Part shown: positions 8,248 to 17,260 of the stretch, piece by piece
How positions within the stretch are numbered: position 1 is the stretch's first letter
Layout of the letters: each line of letters starts with the position of its first letter
NCBI GenBank assembly: GCA_017441385.1
Contig: JAFRXY010000040.1
Span: 41,363-105,362, forward strand
Direction of reading: 5' to 3'
DNA length: 64,000 nt
From: Clostridia bacterium
GTDB taxonomy: Bacteria; Bacillota; Clostridia; Oscillospirales; Acutalibacteraceae
Position numbers and translations under genes: made by a program
The notes under the pieces: model-generated
The model's database searches: none
What the model was told of the DNA's origin: nothing
The model's input: only the letters and a program-made list of their open reading frames with translations

Positions 8248-9170
8248 GGTTGAATGTTCTAATCACGGTGTCACAGAATTACTGCAAGTATTCTCTGACC
8301 ATGCTCAAGTCCCTTTTTAAGCACAACAAATGTCCCATCACGGTCTACCTGATGTATTCCAGAATCGACGACGCCATGCTGGAATATATGAGACAATTCA
8401 TCGAGTCGGCGGGCAACCGCTTCATGCCGCTGAGAGTGGCGGACGGTATGTTCGATGACGCGCCGGTCAATATGCACTTCACCAAGGAGATGTATTACCG
8501 GCTGCTGGCCAGCCGCATGCTTCCCGAAAGCGAGGAACGGGTGCTGTATATGGATCCCGATATCCTGATCAGGGGTTCGGTGGAGGAATTCTATTACCTG
8601 CCCTTCGACGGAAACATGCTGATCGCGATGTCCGACCCGCCGCAGCAGAACGACCCGAAATGCCCCGACAACCGGCCGCATTACGTCCGGCTGGGACTGC
8701 CCGAAGGCAGCCGTTACATCAATTCCGGCGTGCTGCTGATGAATCTCCGGCTGATGCGGGAAAAGGGCTTCGATGTAAACAGCATTTTCGAGATCATCGA
8801 GGCCAAGAATAAAGACCTCATCTATCCCGATCAGGACGCGATCAACATCTATTTTCAGGACAGCATGAAGATATGGAAGAACCTGTATAATTACAACCCC
8901 GGTCTGCTGGCGAATGAAGTGGTCAGATGGGGACTCAGCAAGAAGTACAGGCGGCGGGAAAATCCCATCATCGTTCATTTCATGGGTCCGGTCAAGCCGT
9001 GGAGCATTCACTACCGCAACAAGTACTGCTTTGAGTATCAGGAAGTCTACAGGGAGTTCGCTCCGCTGGGCTACCGGCTGCTCTGTCCCTTCCGTCCGGC
9101 GGTGGCGGTGTGCGGCTATGTGCTGACGGTGGTGTGCATGATTCTTCATGTGCAGCGTCCGGGCAAATAA
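8244..9170 (+). CDS. GT8-family glycosyltransferase, second of a tandem pair
   Basis: This 308-residue protein is clearly a paralogue of the gene upstream, sharing the order of motifs: an N-terminal MLKSLF segment, the DxD variant in VLYMDPDILIRGS (about residues 98-110), YINSGVLLMNL, YPDQDAINIYF, and HFMGPVKPW near the C-terminus. A last hydrophobic stretch of about 20 residues may associate with the membrane. Its ATG overlaps the preceding stop codon (ATGA), with GGAGG inside the upstream gene. Divergence between the two suggests different donor or acceptor specificity rather than a recent duplicate. GT8 enzymes are not part of the minimal Pel set, which suggests a polymer with more than one sugar. 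Confidence 0.85.
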   Translation: MRLNVLITVSQNYCKYSLTMLKSLFKHNKCPITVYLMYSRIDDAMLEYMRQFIESAGNRFMPLRVADGMFDDAPVNMHFTKEMYYRLLASRMLPESEERVLYMDPDILIRGSVEEFYYLPFDGNMLIAMSDPPQQNDPKCPDNRPHYVRLGLPEGSRYINSGVLLMNLRLMREKGFDVNSIFEIIEAKNKDLIYPDQDAINIYFQDSMKIWKNLYNYNPGLLANEVVRWGLSKKYRRRENPIIVHFMGPVKPWSIHYRNKYCFEYQEVYREFAPLGYRLLCPFRPAVAVCGYVLTVVCMILHVQRPGK

Positions 9171-9195
9171 GCAAATAACCAAATAAATTACAGAT

Positions 9196-9237
9196 ATAAT
9201 CCCCGACCGGCGCTTGCGGGCAGTCAGCGGGGTTTAT
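9196..9237 (+). other. Inverted repeat between the GT8 pair and the PelD-like gene
   Basis: ATAATCCCCG at 9196-9205 pairs with CGGGGTTTAT at 9228-9237 with one mismatch, and the loop holds a smaller GC hairpin. Only three T follow the stem, so it is a weak terminator at best; it may cause partial termination or protect the transcript within the operon. The rest of 9171-9309 shows no gene. Confidence 0.4.
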
Positions 9238-9309
9238 AAGGCGGGAAGTCGCGCGCGTGACGCTCCCCGTTGAATAAGCGAATGATTTTCAAATATACAA
9301 AGGAAGGTT

Positions 9310-11535
9310 GTGGGTACAATTAAAGTTTTGATTGTAGGTTCATATGGTTTCTTTACCAATTCACTGGTGCAGCGCCTTGCCAAGGAAGGCTGCGAAATCT
9401 ATATGATAACAGGAAAAAATTCTAAGCTGAAGGGCAGAGGCCTGCCCAGACACATCAACTATGATTTTGCGCTGGACGATCCGCTGATCCAGAACATCAT
9501 CGACTCTATCGGGCCCGATTCCATGGTATTCGTCGGCTCTCAGGACACTTCTTTTGCGTGGAACAGCAATTCCGACGCGGCTGTCTTCAACGCGGCCATT
9601 TCCAATGTGCTTACCTGCGCCAGCAACGCCGGCGTACGGCACATGGTCTATCTGTCCTCCGCTGACGTGTACGGCACGGATTACGATACGCCGGTCACGG
9701 AGAAGAACAAGCCCGCACCTTCTTCCATCAGAGGACTCACCCTGCTCAACGGCGAGGGTCAGTGCAAGATCTACAACGACAATACCGGCCTTAAGTCGGT
9801 CATTCTCCGTCTGCCTGCCGTCTACGGCCCGCAGGCCAACACGGACGAAGAACTCAACATCGTCAGCAAGTGTTTCCTCTATGCCAGGATGGGCGTTTCC
9901 TTCGATTGCGACCTCGATATGGAATACAAGACCATCTTCATCGGCGACGCGGTGGACGCCACCTACAGAGCCATCGCCAACACCTCCATTCCCAACGGCA
10001 CCTACAATGTCGAAGGCAACGAGTATGTTTCCAACAGAAACATTATCCAGATGGCGGAGAAGATCTGCGGCTCCAAGATCATTGTCAACGACGTCAAGTC
10101 CGCCGGCAAGGGCTGCACCTGCAACCCCGTGGGCAGCCTCTTCCAGAAGGCGACGGGCTACAAGCCGATCGTCACCCTCGAAAACGGCATGGAGCGCAAT
10201 TACAAGTGGGTTGCGAGCAATTTCAGCGCACTTCAGGAAATTTACGCCACCAAGAAAAAGCGCGGCGACAGCGCGGCGTGGAACGAAAGCAAGAAGCGCA
10301 TCAAGGAAATCGGCAAGGGCCTGCTCGCTTATATCGAGAGCATCGGCCTCTGCGGTATCGCCTGCGCCGGCACCTATTTCGCCAACGACTTCACCATGCT
10401 CAAGTCGCTTGACTTCTTTGTCATCTACATCATCATCATGTCGGTCGTTTACAGCGTGACCCATTCCTACATCTCCATTTTCCTGTCGTCCATCATGTAT
10501 GTCGTCATGAAGATGGTTTCCGGCATGGAATTCTCCGAGGTCGTTCTGGATTACGGAACGCTCATCAAGATACTCTTCTTCTTCTTAGTGGGTATTCTGG
10601 TCGGCTACAGCAAGGACAGACTCAAACTGAGGAATACCGAGCTGACAGAGGAAAAGGCCGCGCTGCAGGAAGAGCTTGCCAGAATCTACGACATCTCCGA
10701 GCGCCATATCCAGATCAAGAAGATGTTCGAGGAACGCCTGATCAATTACGACAACTCCATCGCGAAGGTGTATTCCATCGTTTCCCAGCTCGACCTGCTG
10801 GATTCCGAAAAGATCGTCAATTCGGCGCTGGACGTTATCATTCAGATCATGGGCGTGCAGGACGTGGCGATTTACGTCAAGAGCAACGAAGGTCTTTACC
10901 GTATGTCGGGCGCTTCCTCCAGACGCGCTCAGAAGATGCGCAACATCATCAATCTGGAGGATTACGAACAGCTTGAAGGCGTGCTGCTGGAGGACAGAAT
11001 TTTTGTCAACCGCAAGCTCGACGGCAATCTGCCTTCCATGGTCGCGCCTGTTTTCTCCGAGCAGAGCATGATTTACATGATCATGCTGTTCAACATGGAT
11101 TTCGACAAGATGACGCTCTATCAGGAAAATCTCTTCTCGGTTCTTTCCAAGATCATCGCCTCCAGCTTCGAGAAGGCTTACCGCTATCAGAGCGACACAA
11201 AGGATTCCCGCTATGTTCCCGGCACGAATGTCCTGCTGGCAAGCGCATTCACCGAGATTGTCAAGACCAAGCTGGAAGGCACCGGCCACAATGTCGCCGA
11301 TTTCGCCGTGCTCCGCACAAGGGTGGACGACAACTCGCAGCTTATGGAAAAGGGCGCCGCTCTCGGCGGTATTCTCCGCGACAACGACTATGTCGGTCTG
11401 AGCGAAAAGGATCCCAACGAGCTGCTTATGCTGCTTAACAACACGACCGAGAAGGATCTGCCCTTTGTTTACAAAAAGATCGCCCGCATTGATTTGGAGG
11501 CAGAGGTGGTGTCATTAGATGAATACAGGAATTAA
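9310..11535 (+). CDS. pelD: PelD-like membrane receptor fused to a degenerate SDR domain
   Basis: The 741-residue protein has several parts in order. Residues 1-310 form an extended-SDR (sugar epimerase) domain, in which the motif usually written GxxGFxG is GSYGFFT. By spacing to the conserved YGP at 172-174, the catalytic Tyr and Lys positions are Arg141 and Leu145, so it is probably not catalytic. Four membrane helices follow between about 338 and 433, then a coiled coil (435-480), a GAF domain (about 485-625), and a GGDEF-like domain (640-735). The last lacks GGDEF (EKDPN, 699-703) but keeps RxxD (R690-D693) five residues upstream, the c-di-GMP I-site arrangement used by PelD. The start is GTG with AGGA five bases upstream. 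It likely switches on PelF/PelG on binding c-di-GMP; binding itself is inference. Confidence 0.8.
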   Translation: MGTIKVLIVGSYGFFTNSLVQRLAKEGCEIYMITGKNSKLKGRGLPRHINYDFALDDPLIQNIIDSIGPDSMVFVGSQDTSFAWNSNSDAAVFNAAISNVLTCASNAGVRHMVYLSSADVYGTDYDTPVTEKNKPAPSSIRGLTLLNGEGQCKIYNDNTGLKSVILRLPAVYGPQANTDEELNIVSKCFLYARMGVSFDCDLDMEYKTIFIGDAVDATYRAIANTSIPNGTYNVEGNEYVSNRNIIQMAEKICGSKIIVNDVKSAGKGCTCNPVGSLFQKATGYKPIVTLENGMERNYKWVASNFSALQEIYATKKKRGDSAAWNESKKRIKEIGKGLLAYIESIGLCGIACAGTYFANDFTMLKSLDFFVIYIIIMSVVYSVTHSYISIFLSSIMYVVMKMVSGMEFSEVVLDYGTLIKILFFFLVGILVGYSKDRLKLRNTELTEEKAALQEELARIYDISERHIQIKKMFEERLINYDNSIAKVYSIVSQLDLLDSEKIVNSALDVIIQIMGVQDVAIYVKSNEGLYRMSGASSRRAQKMRNIINLEDYEQLEGVLLEDRIFVNRKLDGNLPSMVAPVFSEQSMIYMIMLFNMDFDKMTLYQENLFSVLSKIIASSFEKAYRYQSDTKDSRYVPGTNVLLASAFTEIVKTKLEGTGHNVADFAVLRTRVDDNSQLMEKGAALGGILRDNDYVGLSEKDPNELLMLLNNTTEKDLPFVYKKIARIDLEAEVVSLDEYRN

Positions 11536-12478
11536 CCTTGAACGCATGATCAACGGATTTCACTTTACCCTCAACACAAGAGATCCGAACTTTATCTATC
11601 AGATAGTTGTCGTCAATACCGCGATTGTGCTGGCTTATCTGCTGCTCTTCACCCTGCTGGGCAAGTTCAGACCCGCTGTATGCAAATCCATCGTGATGTT
11701 CTTGACGCCTCCCTTCGGTGTCATCTGCTTCGTTGTCAATTTCATCGTTTCCCTGTTTGACCGCAAGTCGGACATCGACTACCTCGAACTGACATTCAGC
11801 AAGGAAAAGAGAGAATTCGCCAAGCAGACCGACTACGAAACCGAGAAGGAATTCGTTCCTCTGGAAGAGGCGCTGATCATCTCCGATGTCGAGGATAAGC
11901 GCCGCGCGCTTCTCAACGTGCTGAAGGCCGACGTTTCCAACAACATGAAGTCGCTGGTCAAGGCGCTTGACAATGAAGACCCCGAAACAGCCCACTACGC
12001 TGCCGCGGCGCTCATGGATATTTTGCAGAAATATTCCAAGAAGCTCGCCGGATTCCAGCAGAAGTATCAGGAAAATCCGCAGGACGCCGACATCAACAAG
12101 GAATATGCCGATACCACCTTTGAGTATATCAGCAGCGGTGTTCTGGGCGAGATAGAGGTCAAGAAGTATTCCCATCTCTATGTGGAGCTTATCGACAATC
12201 TCAACACCTTCCATCCCGAAATGCTGGACACCGAGCACTACAAGAACGTGGTGGAATGCCTTATCAACATAGGCAAATACGACGACGCCGACAGATGGGC
12301 CAATCTCTCCATCGAGCGCCAGCCCAATATGGAGCAGTCCTATCTCAACGCGCTCAACGTCAAGTACAAGACCGAGCAGTGGGATGATTTCAAGATCGTT
12401 CTCGACAAGATGCTCAAATCCGGCGCGCAGCTTTCACAGAAGGGCATAGGCGTTGTTCGTTTCTGGAACCGCAAATGA
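11519..12478 (+). CDS. pelE: PelE-like protein: two membrane helices plus helical repeat domain
   Basis: The 319-residue protein has two hydrophobic segments (about residues 24-47 and 58-82) and then an all-helical cytoplasmic part. Its repeats of about 34 residues resemble TPRs, with a clear last unit ending ALNVKYKTEQW. This is the architecture of PelE in Pel systems, which links PelD to the synthase. The ATG lies inside the last codons of the PelD-like gene (17-base overlap), so the two proteins should be made together. Sequence similarity to PelE cannot be verified here; the call rests on topology, overlap with the PelD-like gene and the nearby pelF and pelG. Confidence 0.7.
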   Translation: MNTGINLERMINGFHFTLNTRDPNFIYQIVVVNTAIVLAYLLLFTLLGKFRPAVCKSIVMFLTPPFGVICFVVNFIVSLFDRKSDIDYLELTFSKEKREFAKQTDYETEKEFVPLEEALIISDVEDKRRALLNVLKADVSNNMKSLVKALDNEDPETAHYAAAALMDILQKYSKKLAGFQQKYQENPQDADINKEYADTTFEYISSGVLGEIEVKKYSHLYVELIDNLNTFHPEMLDTEHYKNVVECLINIGKYDDADRWANLSIERQPNMEQSYLNALNVKYKTEQWDDFKIVLDKMLKSGAQLSQKGIGVVRFWNRK

Positions 12479-12517
12479 TGCGGCGAAGCAAAAACTGACG
12501 CAGTAGGAGGGAAACGA

Positions 12518-14926
12518 ATGTTATCATTATCCGACGCACTTGCCAATTTGTCCAATCTGCCGATGATCTCCAATATGATGACAAGCGGCTTCTTTGATCA
12601 GAAGGTCATGAACAACATATGGTCTTTCATATGGTTTGTGGTGGCTTACGCAATCTTATTTATTGTCATCCCTGCCAAGGTACTCAATCTGAAGCTCTGC
12701 GACGGGGAGTTTCTGGACAACGCGATGATCAGCATTATCGTCAGTCAGGTGACGCTGGCTTCGATCGTGTATGTGCTGGGCTTCATGAAGATCTATAACA
12801 GGCTTACCTTAGGGCTGTCCATTATCTTTATCGTCTTGTTCTATGTGAAATTCAAAAACAGGATCAGTTTCAGGCAAAAGCTGAATGATTTTGTCTTTGT
12901 CCTGTCTGACATACTCAACGGACAGCTGAAATTCCCCATCATTGTGCGCGATTATTTCGGCGAAAAACTCAGCAATATTTCGCATGGCCTCAAGAGATTC
13001 ATCAAGTGGTACTTCAATAAGAATGTCGTTTATCACATTCTCGGAACGGTCAGCCTGCTGGTGCTTGCGGTACGCCGCGGATATTTTGCCATGACGAGTC
13101 AGGCCTTCCCGACTTCTGACGTTTCGGTTCACACATCGTGGATCAACTTCCTGGACGCCGACTTCATTTTCAGCGACGGCATTTATCCCTTTGCCATGCA
13201 CAATATCGTGTCTTCCTTCGCGAAGATCACATTCATTGACGTTGTTACCGTCATGAGATTCATCGGCCCCCTCAACGCCGTCTTCATGGGCGTTGTGCTG
13301 ATGGCGGTCATTTCGAGGGTCTTCAGAAGCCCCGGCGCGGCGGTTGTCACGGGTATGATCTACTGCCTGAGCAGCTTCGGCACCGGCGCGGTCATTGACC
13401 GTGTGTTCTTCTCGCTTCCTCAGGAATACGGCATGGTGTTCATTATTCCCACAGGATACTTTATGGTGAAGTTCCTGGAGGATCAGAGGAATATCGATCT
13501 CATTGCCTTTTCATTTTCCGCCTGCATGACCGTATCGGCGCATTTCTATAACGCGTTTTTCTCGGTGCCGCTCTGCTTCTGTCTGGTTCTTTTCTATATA
13601 CCCATTCTGTTTCACAAAAAGGTATTTGTCAAGATGGTGCTGGCCGTGATTCTGGCGGCGGTGCTCAGCGTCGGGCCGATGCTGGTCGGTCTGACGCTGG
13701 GATACCACTGGCAGGGTTCTCTTGACTGGGCCGTCAGCATGATGGAAAAAGGCAGCGATTCCGGGGAGCAGTCCTCCTCCGAAACCGCCGAAAAAGAAAA
13801 GTCCGGCGGTGAAAAGGCGGAGGACGAGGAACAAGGCCCCGATTTCATAGAAAAATCCGTCAATTCCTTCAAGTTCACCATGAAGAATATCACGGATTAC
13901 TGGGGCTATGTGGTGTATATCTCTTCGGTTGTCTCCATCGGTCTGGGCGCGCTGGTGCTCCTGACGACTTCCAAGAAGAAGCAGGCCAAGGTCGCCATCG
14001 GACTGGGACTGTATATGCTGCTCTTCAATTATATTATCATGAATCCCACCACCTTCGGATTGCCGGCTCTGATCACGGGCGACCGTTCTCCGGTCTATCT
14101 GGTCTATCTCGGCGCCATCATGATCGGCGTGCCGTTCGGGCTTTTCTGGATCGTATTTGAGGAAAGACTCAAGCCGGTGCGCTGGGTGGGTTCCGTTGCC
14201 TTTGTGACGGCCGCCCTCTTTGTCATCGTGTTCATGGGATCCACCTTCCAATCCAGCGCCTATTTCAGGCTGAGTTATTCCTCTGTCACAGAGCAGTACT
14301 ACAGGATCAAGGAAACCCACCGCAAGGACACATGGACGATTGTGTCCACGGTTGACGAACTGGCTCTCACCCGCAACAAGGGCTGGCACTACGAGATGTG
14401 GGAATTCATTTTCCGCATGGAGCAGTACGACCCCACCAGAGTCATACAGATTCCGACGGAATATGTCTATTTTGTCATAGAGAAGCGCCCGCTGAAATAT
14501 GCCGACACCAATTATCTGGGGCAGGCGGAAACCCTCTATCCCAGAGTCAGCAAGGATGCGGCGAACCAGCTTCTTTCGGAGCAGACCGTCCGCACAAGGA
14601 AAAAGAGCGACTACTACGGCATCTATGAAAACAGACTCGCGATTATGTCCAAAGCCTATTTCTGGGCGGAGAAGTACATGAGCTACTTCCCGGATCAGAT
14701 GAGCGTCTACTATGAGGACATGGACATTATCATCTACGAGATCAAGCAGAATATGTACGCTCTGAATAACTTTGCCATTGATTACGGCTACAATACGATC
14801 ACCATGGAGCAATGGCTCATCGAACATCCCGAAGCGCTCGGACAGACCGCTCCCGCCGTTTCCGACAGCGACCTTGCCGCCGGCACGGAGGAGAACGCGG
14901 AGAATACCGCCGAAACAACGCCGTAA
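12518..14926 (+). CDS. Large polytopic membrane protein resembling a GT-C glycosyltransferase
   Basis: The 802-residue protein has about 12-13 hydrophobic helices up to residue 570, then a C-terminal extracytoplasmic domain of about 220 residues. A region after an early helix carries Asp201, His205, Tyr223-Pro224 and His228. This D-x3-H followed by YP-x3-H is a pattern I associate with GT-C enzymes that use polyprenyl-phosphate sugars on the outer face of the membrane. Residues about 413-445 are a charged Glu/Lys insert. It starts at an ATG six bases after AGGAGGG. The DPM-synthase-like gene at 17261 could make its lipid-linked donor. An alternative is a YfhO-like or polymerase-type membrane protein; the exact family is not recognised. 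Confidence 0.55.
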   Translation: MLSLSDALANLSNLPMISNMMTSGFFDQKVMNNIWSFIWFVVAYAILFIVIPAKVLNLKLCDGEFLDNAMISIIVSQVTLASIVYVLGFMKIYNRLTLGLSIIFIVLFYVKFKNRISFRQKLNDFVFVLSDILNGQLKFPIIVRDYFGEKLSNISHGLKRFIKWYFNKNVVYHILGTVSLLVLAVRRGYFAMTSQAFPTSDVSVHTSWINFLDADFIFSDGIYPFAMHNIVSSFAKITFIDVVTVMRFIGPLNAVFMGVVLMAVISRVFRSPGAAVVTGMIYCLSSFGTGAVIDRVFFSLPQEYGMVFIIPTGYFMVKFLEDQRNIDLIAFSFSACMTVSAHFYNAFFSVPLCFCLVLFYIPILFHKKVFVKMVLAVILAAVLSVGPMLVGLTLGYHWQGSLDWAVSMMEKGSDSGEQSSSETAEKEKSGGEKAEDEEQGPDFIEKSVNSFKFTMKNITDYWGYVVYISSVVSIGLGALVLLTTSKKKQAKVAIGLGLYMLLFNYIIMNPTTFGLPALITGDRSPVYLVYLGAIMIGVPFGLFWIVFEERLKPVRWVGSVAFVTAALFVIVFMGSTFQSSAYFRLSYSSVTEQYYRIKETHRKDTWTIVSTVDELALTRNKGWHYEMWEFIFRMEQYDPTRVIQIPTEYVYFVIEKRPLKYADTNYLGQAETLYPRVSKDAANQLLSEQTVRTRKKSDYYGIYENRLAIMSKAYFWAEKYMSYFPDQMSVYYEDMDIIIYEIKQNMYALNNFAIDYGYNTITMEQWLIEHPEALGQTAPAVSDSDLAAGTEENAENTAETTP

Positions 14927-14948
14927 CGGAAGTGAAGGAGCTTGCAGC

Positions 14949-15968
14949 ATGGAGAGCATCGGAATGAAGAAAAATACAGTCAGTATTATTATTCCTGTGT
15001 ATAACTGTGGGGAGTATCTGCCGCGATGTGTGGATTCTCTTGTCAGGCAGACATACAGAAGTCTGGAGATCATTCTCGTGGACGACGGTTCCACCGACGG
15101 AACCCCCGGGATATGCGACAGACTCGCGGAATCGGACAGCCGCCTTGCTGTGGTGCATAAAGCGAACGGCGGCGTGTCCTCCGCCCGGAACGCGGGAATC
15201 GAGGCGGCGGGAGGCGCATTCATCACGTTTGCCGACGCTGACGACTATGTGGAACCCGAACACATTGAATGCCTGATGAAGCTGATGCGGCAGCGTGACT
15301 GCGATGTAGCTGTGTGCGGCTTCATCAGTGAGGACGAGGAAAAAACTTCCGCCCCGCAGGCGGCGCGTTCATGCTCTGACTCAAAAGATGCTGCGAAAGA
15401 AGTATGCTGTGACTATGACCATGACAGCGCTGTCTGCGAATTGCTCGCCGGCGGCGCTGTCGGCGGTTATGTATGGAATAAGCTGTACCGCCGCGAGCTG
15501 CTGGAAGACGTGAAGTTCCGCGGAGACATCAAAATACTGGAAGACCTGCGCTTCAATTACGAAGTCTTCCGGCGGGTGGGGAAAATGGCGGTGACCGGCC
15601 GCCGGACATACCATTACATACAGCGGGGGCAGAGCGCCATGCACCGCACCTTCGGCGACGAGCACCGCAGGATGGTGGAAACGGCGAGGGAAATCCGCGA
15701 CGAACTCGCGGGCGCTTCCCCGGCATTGGCCGACGCGGGCAACGGGCTGCTGGGCACCACGATTCTGTGGGTGTCGGACGTGATGGCGGAGTACGGCCCC
15801 TATGACAGGCAGCTTTTCCGGCAATACTACGACGAATTCAGGCCGTTGAGAAAGAAATACATGAAGCTGAGCCGTATACCGTTCAGCTACCGCATGAGCG
15901 CGGTATTTTTTACCATGGGATTTCCCGTCTTCAGGCTGGCGGTGAAACTGGTGAGAAAAATTTTATAA
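14949..15968 (+). CDS. GT2-family glycosyltransferase
   Basis: The 339-residue protein begins with the GT2 (GT-A fold, inverting) signature VSIIIPVYNCGEYLPRCVDS, followed by ILVDDGSTDGT, NGGVSSARNAG and the metal-binding FADADDYVEPEH (DxD at about residues 97-99). The C-terminal half is helical, as in capsular and exopolysaccharide transferases. The start chosen is the ATG at 14949 with AAGGAG eight bases upstream; the frame is open further upstream but overlaps the end of the membrane-protein gene without a ribosome site. It lies 22 bases after that gene, in the same transcription unit. Donor sugar is unknown. Confidence 0.85.
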   Translation: MESIGMKKNTVSIIIPVYNCGEYLPRCVDSLVRQTYRSLEIILVDDGSTDGTPGICDRLAESDSRLAVVHKANGGVSSARNAGIEAAGGAFITFADADDYVEPEHIECLMKLMRQRDCDVAVCGFISEDEEKTSAPQAARSCSDSKDAAKEVCCDYDHDSAVCELLAGGAVGGYVWNKLYRRELLEDVKFRGDIKILEDLRFNYEVFRRVGKMAVTGRRTYHYIQRGQSAMHRTFGDEHRRMVETAREIRDELAGASPALADAGNGLLGTTILWVSDVMAEYGPYDRQLFRQYYDEFRPLRKKYMKLSRIPFSYRMSAVFFTMGFPVFRLAVKLVRKIL

Positions 15969-15984
15969 GAAAGGGTGAACGCAT

Positions 15985-17205
15985 ATGGGAGAAGTCGCGG
16001 CAAAGAAGAAAATTCTCTTTGTCACCAATACGATGGGACGCGCCGGCGCGGAAAAATGCCTCCAGGCGCTGCTGGAACTGCTGGATCCGGAAAAATACGA
16101 CCTGTCGGTCTATTCCATCATCAACCGCGGCGAATTATACAGCGATATGCCGGCATACGTGCATATTCTCAACAAAAATCCCTGTACCAGATCGGTGCTG
16201 GACAGCGCCGGACTGGCCGCCATCGGACGGCAGATTCTCTGGAGCCTCATCAAGAAATGCAGCTTCCTGACGTATATTCCCTATTTCTTCCGCGTGCTGA
16301 TTCACCAGATCAAGTGCAGGCACCTCGATTTCAGCAAGCTGTTCTGGATGCTGCTGGCGAGGAATGCCAAGCGGTTCGACGGGGAATACGATCTGGCGGT
16401 TGCTTTTATCGAGGGAGCCGCCACCTATTACGTCGCGAATTACGTCAAAGCAAAGAAAAAAGCAGCCTACGTGCATATCGACTATCTGGCGGCGGGCTAT
16501 TCCCCCAAGCTGGACAGGAAATATTATGACAAATTCGACCGGGTCTTCTGTGTGTCGGACACCGTGCGGAAGGTATTTTTGCAGGCCTATCCGGAGTACG
16601 CGTCCAAGACCTTCTTCTTCCACAACATGGTGCCGAGAGAGCGGATCATCCGGCTGTCGAAGGAGGGCGAAGGCTTCACCGACGGCTTTGACGGGCTGCG
16701 GATTCTCACGGTCGGCAGGCTGCATTATCAGAAGGCATACGACCTTACCATTCCCGCGCTGGCGGAACTTCGCCGGAGGGGGCACAACGTGCGCTGGTAC
16801 GTGATCGGCGAAGGGGCGGAGGAAGACAATCTCCGTGCGCTGATCAGGCAGAACGGCGTGGAAGACAGCTTCATTCTGCTGGGGACGACGCCCAATCCCT
16901 ACCCCTTCATCGCCGGATGCGATATTTATTCCCAGTCGTCGCGCTTTGAGGGCTGGTGCATTGCCTTGGCGGAATCGCTGGTGCTGGCGCGGCCGGTGCT
17001 GGCTTCGAAATGCGCGGGCAACGAGGAACAGGTGACCGACGGCGAAACCGGCGTGCTGATTGACCTTTCGGTGGAGAATATTGTCGCCGGCATGGAGAAG
17101 CTGATTACTTCCCCCGAATTAAGGGCGAAATTCACACGCAATCTCAGCGGGGTTGCGCTGGATTTCAGGAAAGATCTGGAAATGCTATACGCGTTGACGG
17201 ACTGA
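15985..17205 (+). CDS. GT4-family glycosyltransferase
   Basis: The 406-residue protein is a GT-B fold, retaining glycosyltransferase. It shows the N-terminal ILFVTNTMGRAGAEKCLQAL, a linker and second Rossmann domain with ILTVGRLHYQKAYD and VIGEGAEE, and the nucleotide-sugar motif SSRFEGWCIALAESL with the E-x7-E glutamates (about residues 322-330). Enzymes of this type add Glc, Gal or GlcNAc residues in surface polysaccharide pathways. The gene begins 16 bases after the GT2 gene, behind AAAGGGTG, and the next gene follows 55 bases later. It is the second GT4 of the locus and does not have the PelF-specific EHGIYTRE motif, so it is not a pelF copy. Confidence 0.85.
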   Translation: MGEVAAKKKILFVTNTMGRAGAEKCLQALLELLDPEKYDLSVYSIINRGELYSDMPAYVHILNKNPCTRSVLDSAGLAAIGRQILWSLIKKCSFLTYIPYFFRVLIHQIKCRHLDFSKLFWMLLARNAKRFDGEYDLAVAFIEGAATYYVANYVKAKKKAAYVHIDYLAAGYSPKLDRKYYDKFDRVFCVSDTVRKVFLQAYPEYASKTFFFHNMVPRERIIRLSKEGEGFTDGFDGLRILTVGRLHYQKAYDLTIPALAELRRRGHNVRWYVIGEGAEEDNLRALIRQNGVEDSFILLGTTPNPYPFIAGCDIYSQSSRFEGWCIALAESLVLARPVLASKCAGNEEQVTDGETGVLIDLSVENIVAGMEKLITSPELRAKFTRNLSGVALDFRKDLEMLYALTD

Positions 17206-17260
17206 TAATGTGACCATTTGGCAATTTGGCAAAGCAAAAATCAAGCGGAGGTGGCATTTC

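Noticed and set aside
9310..10239. Annotating the start of the PelD-like gene as a functional UDP-sugar epimerase
   Set aside because: Catalytic Tyr and Lys are both replaced at the positions fixed by spacing to YGP, so an active epimerase is unlikely.
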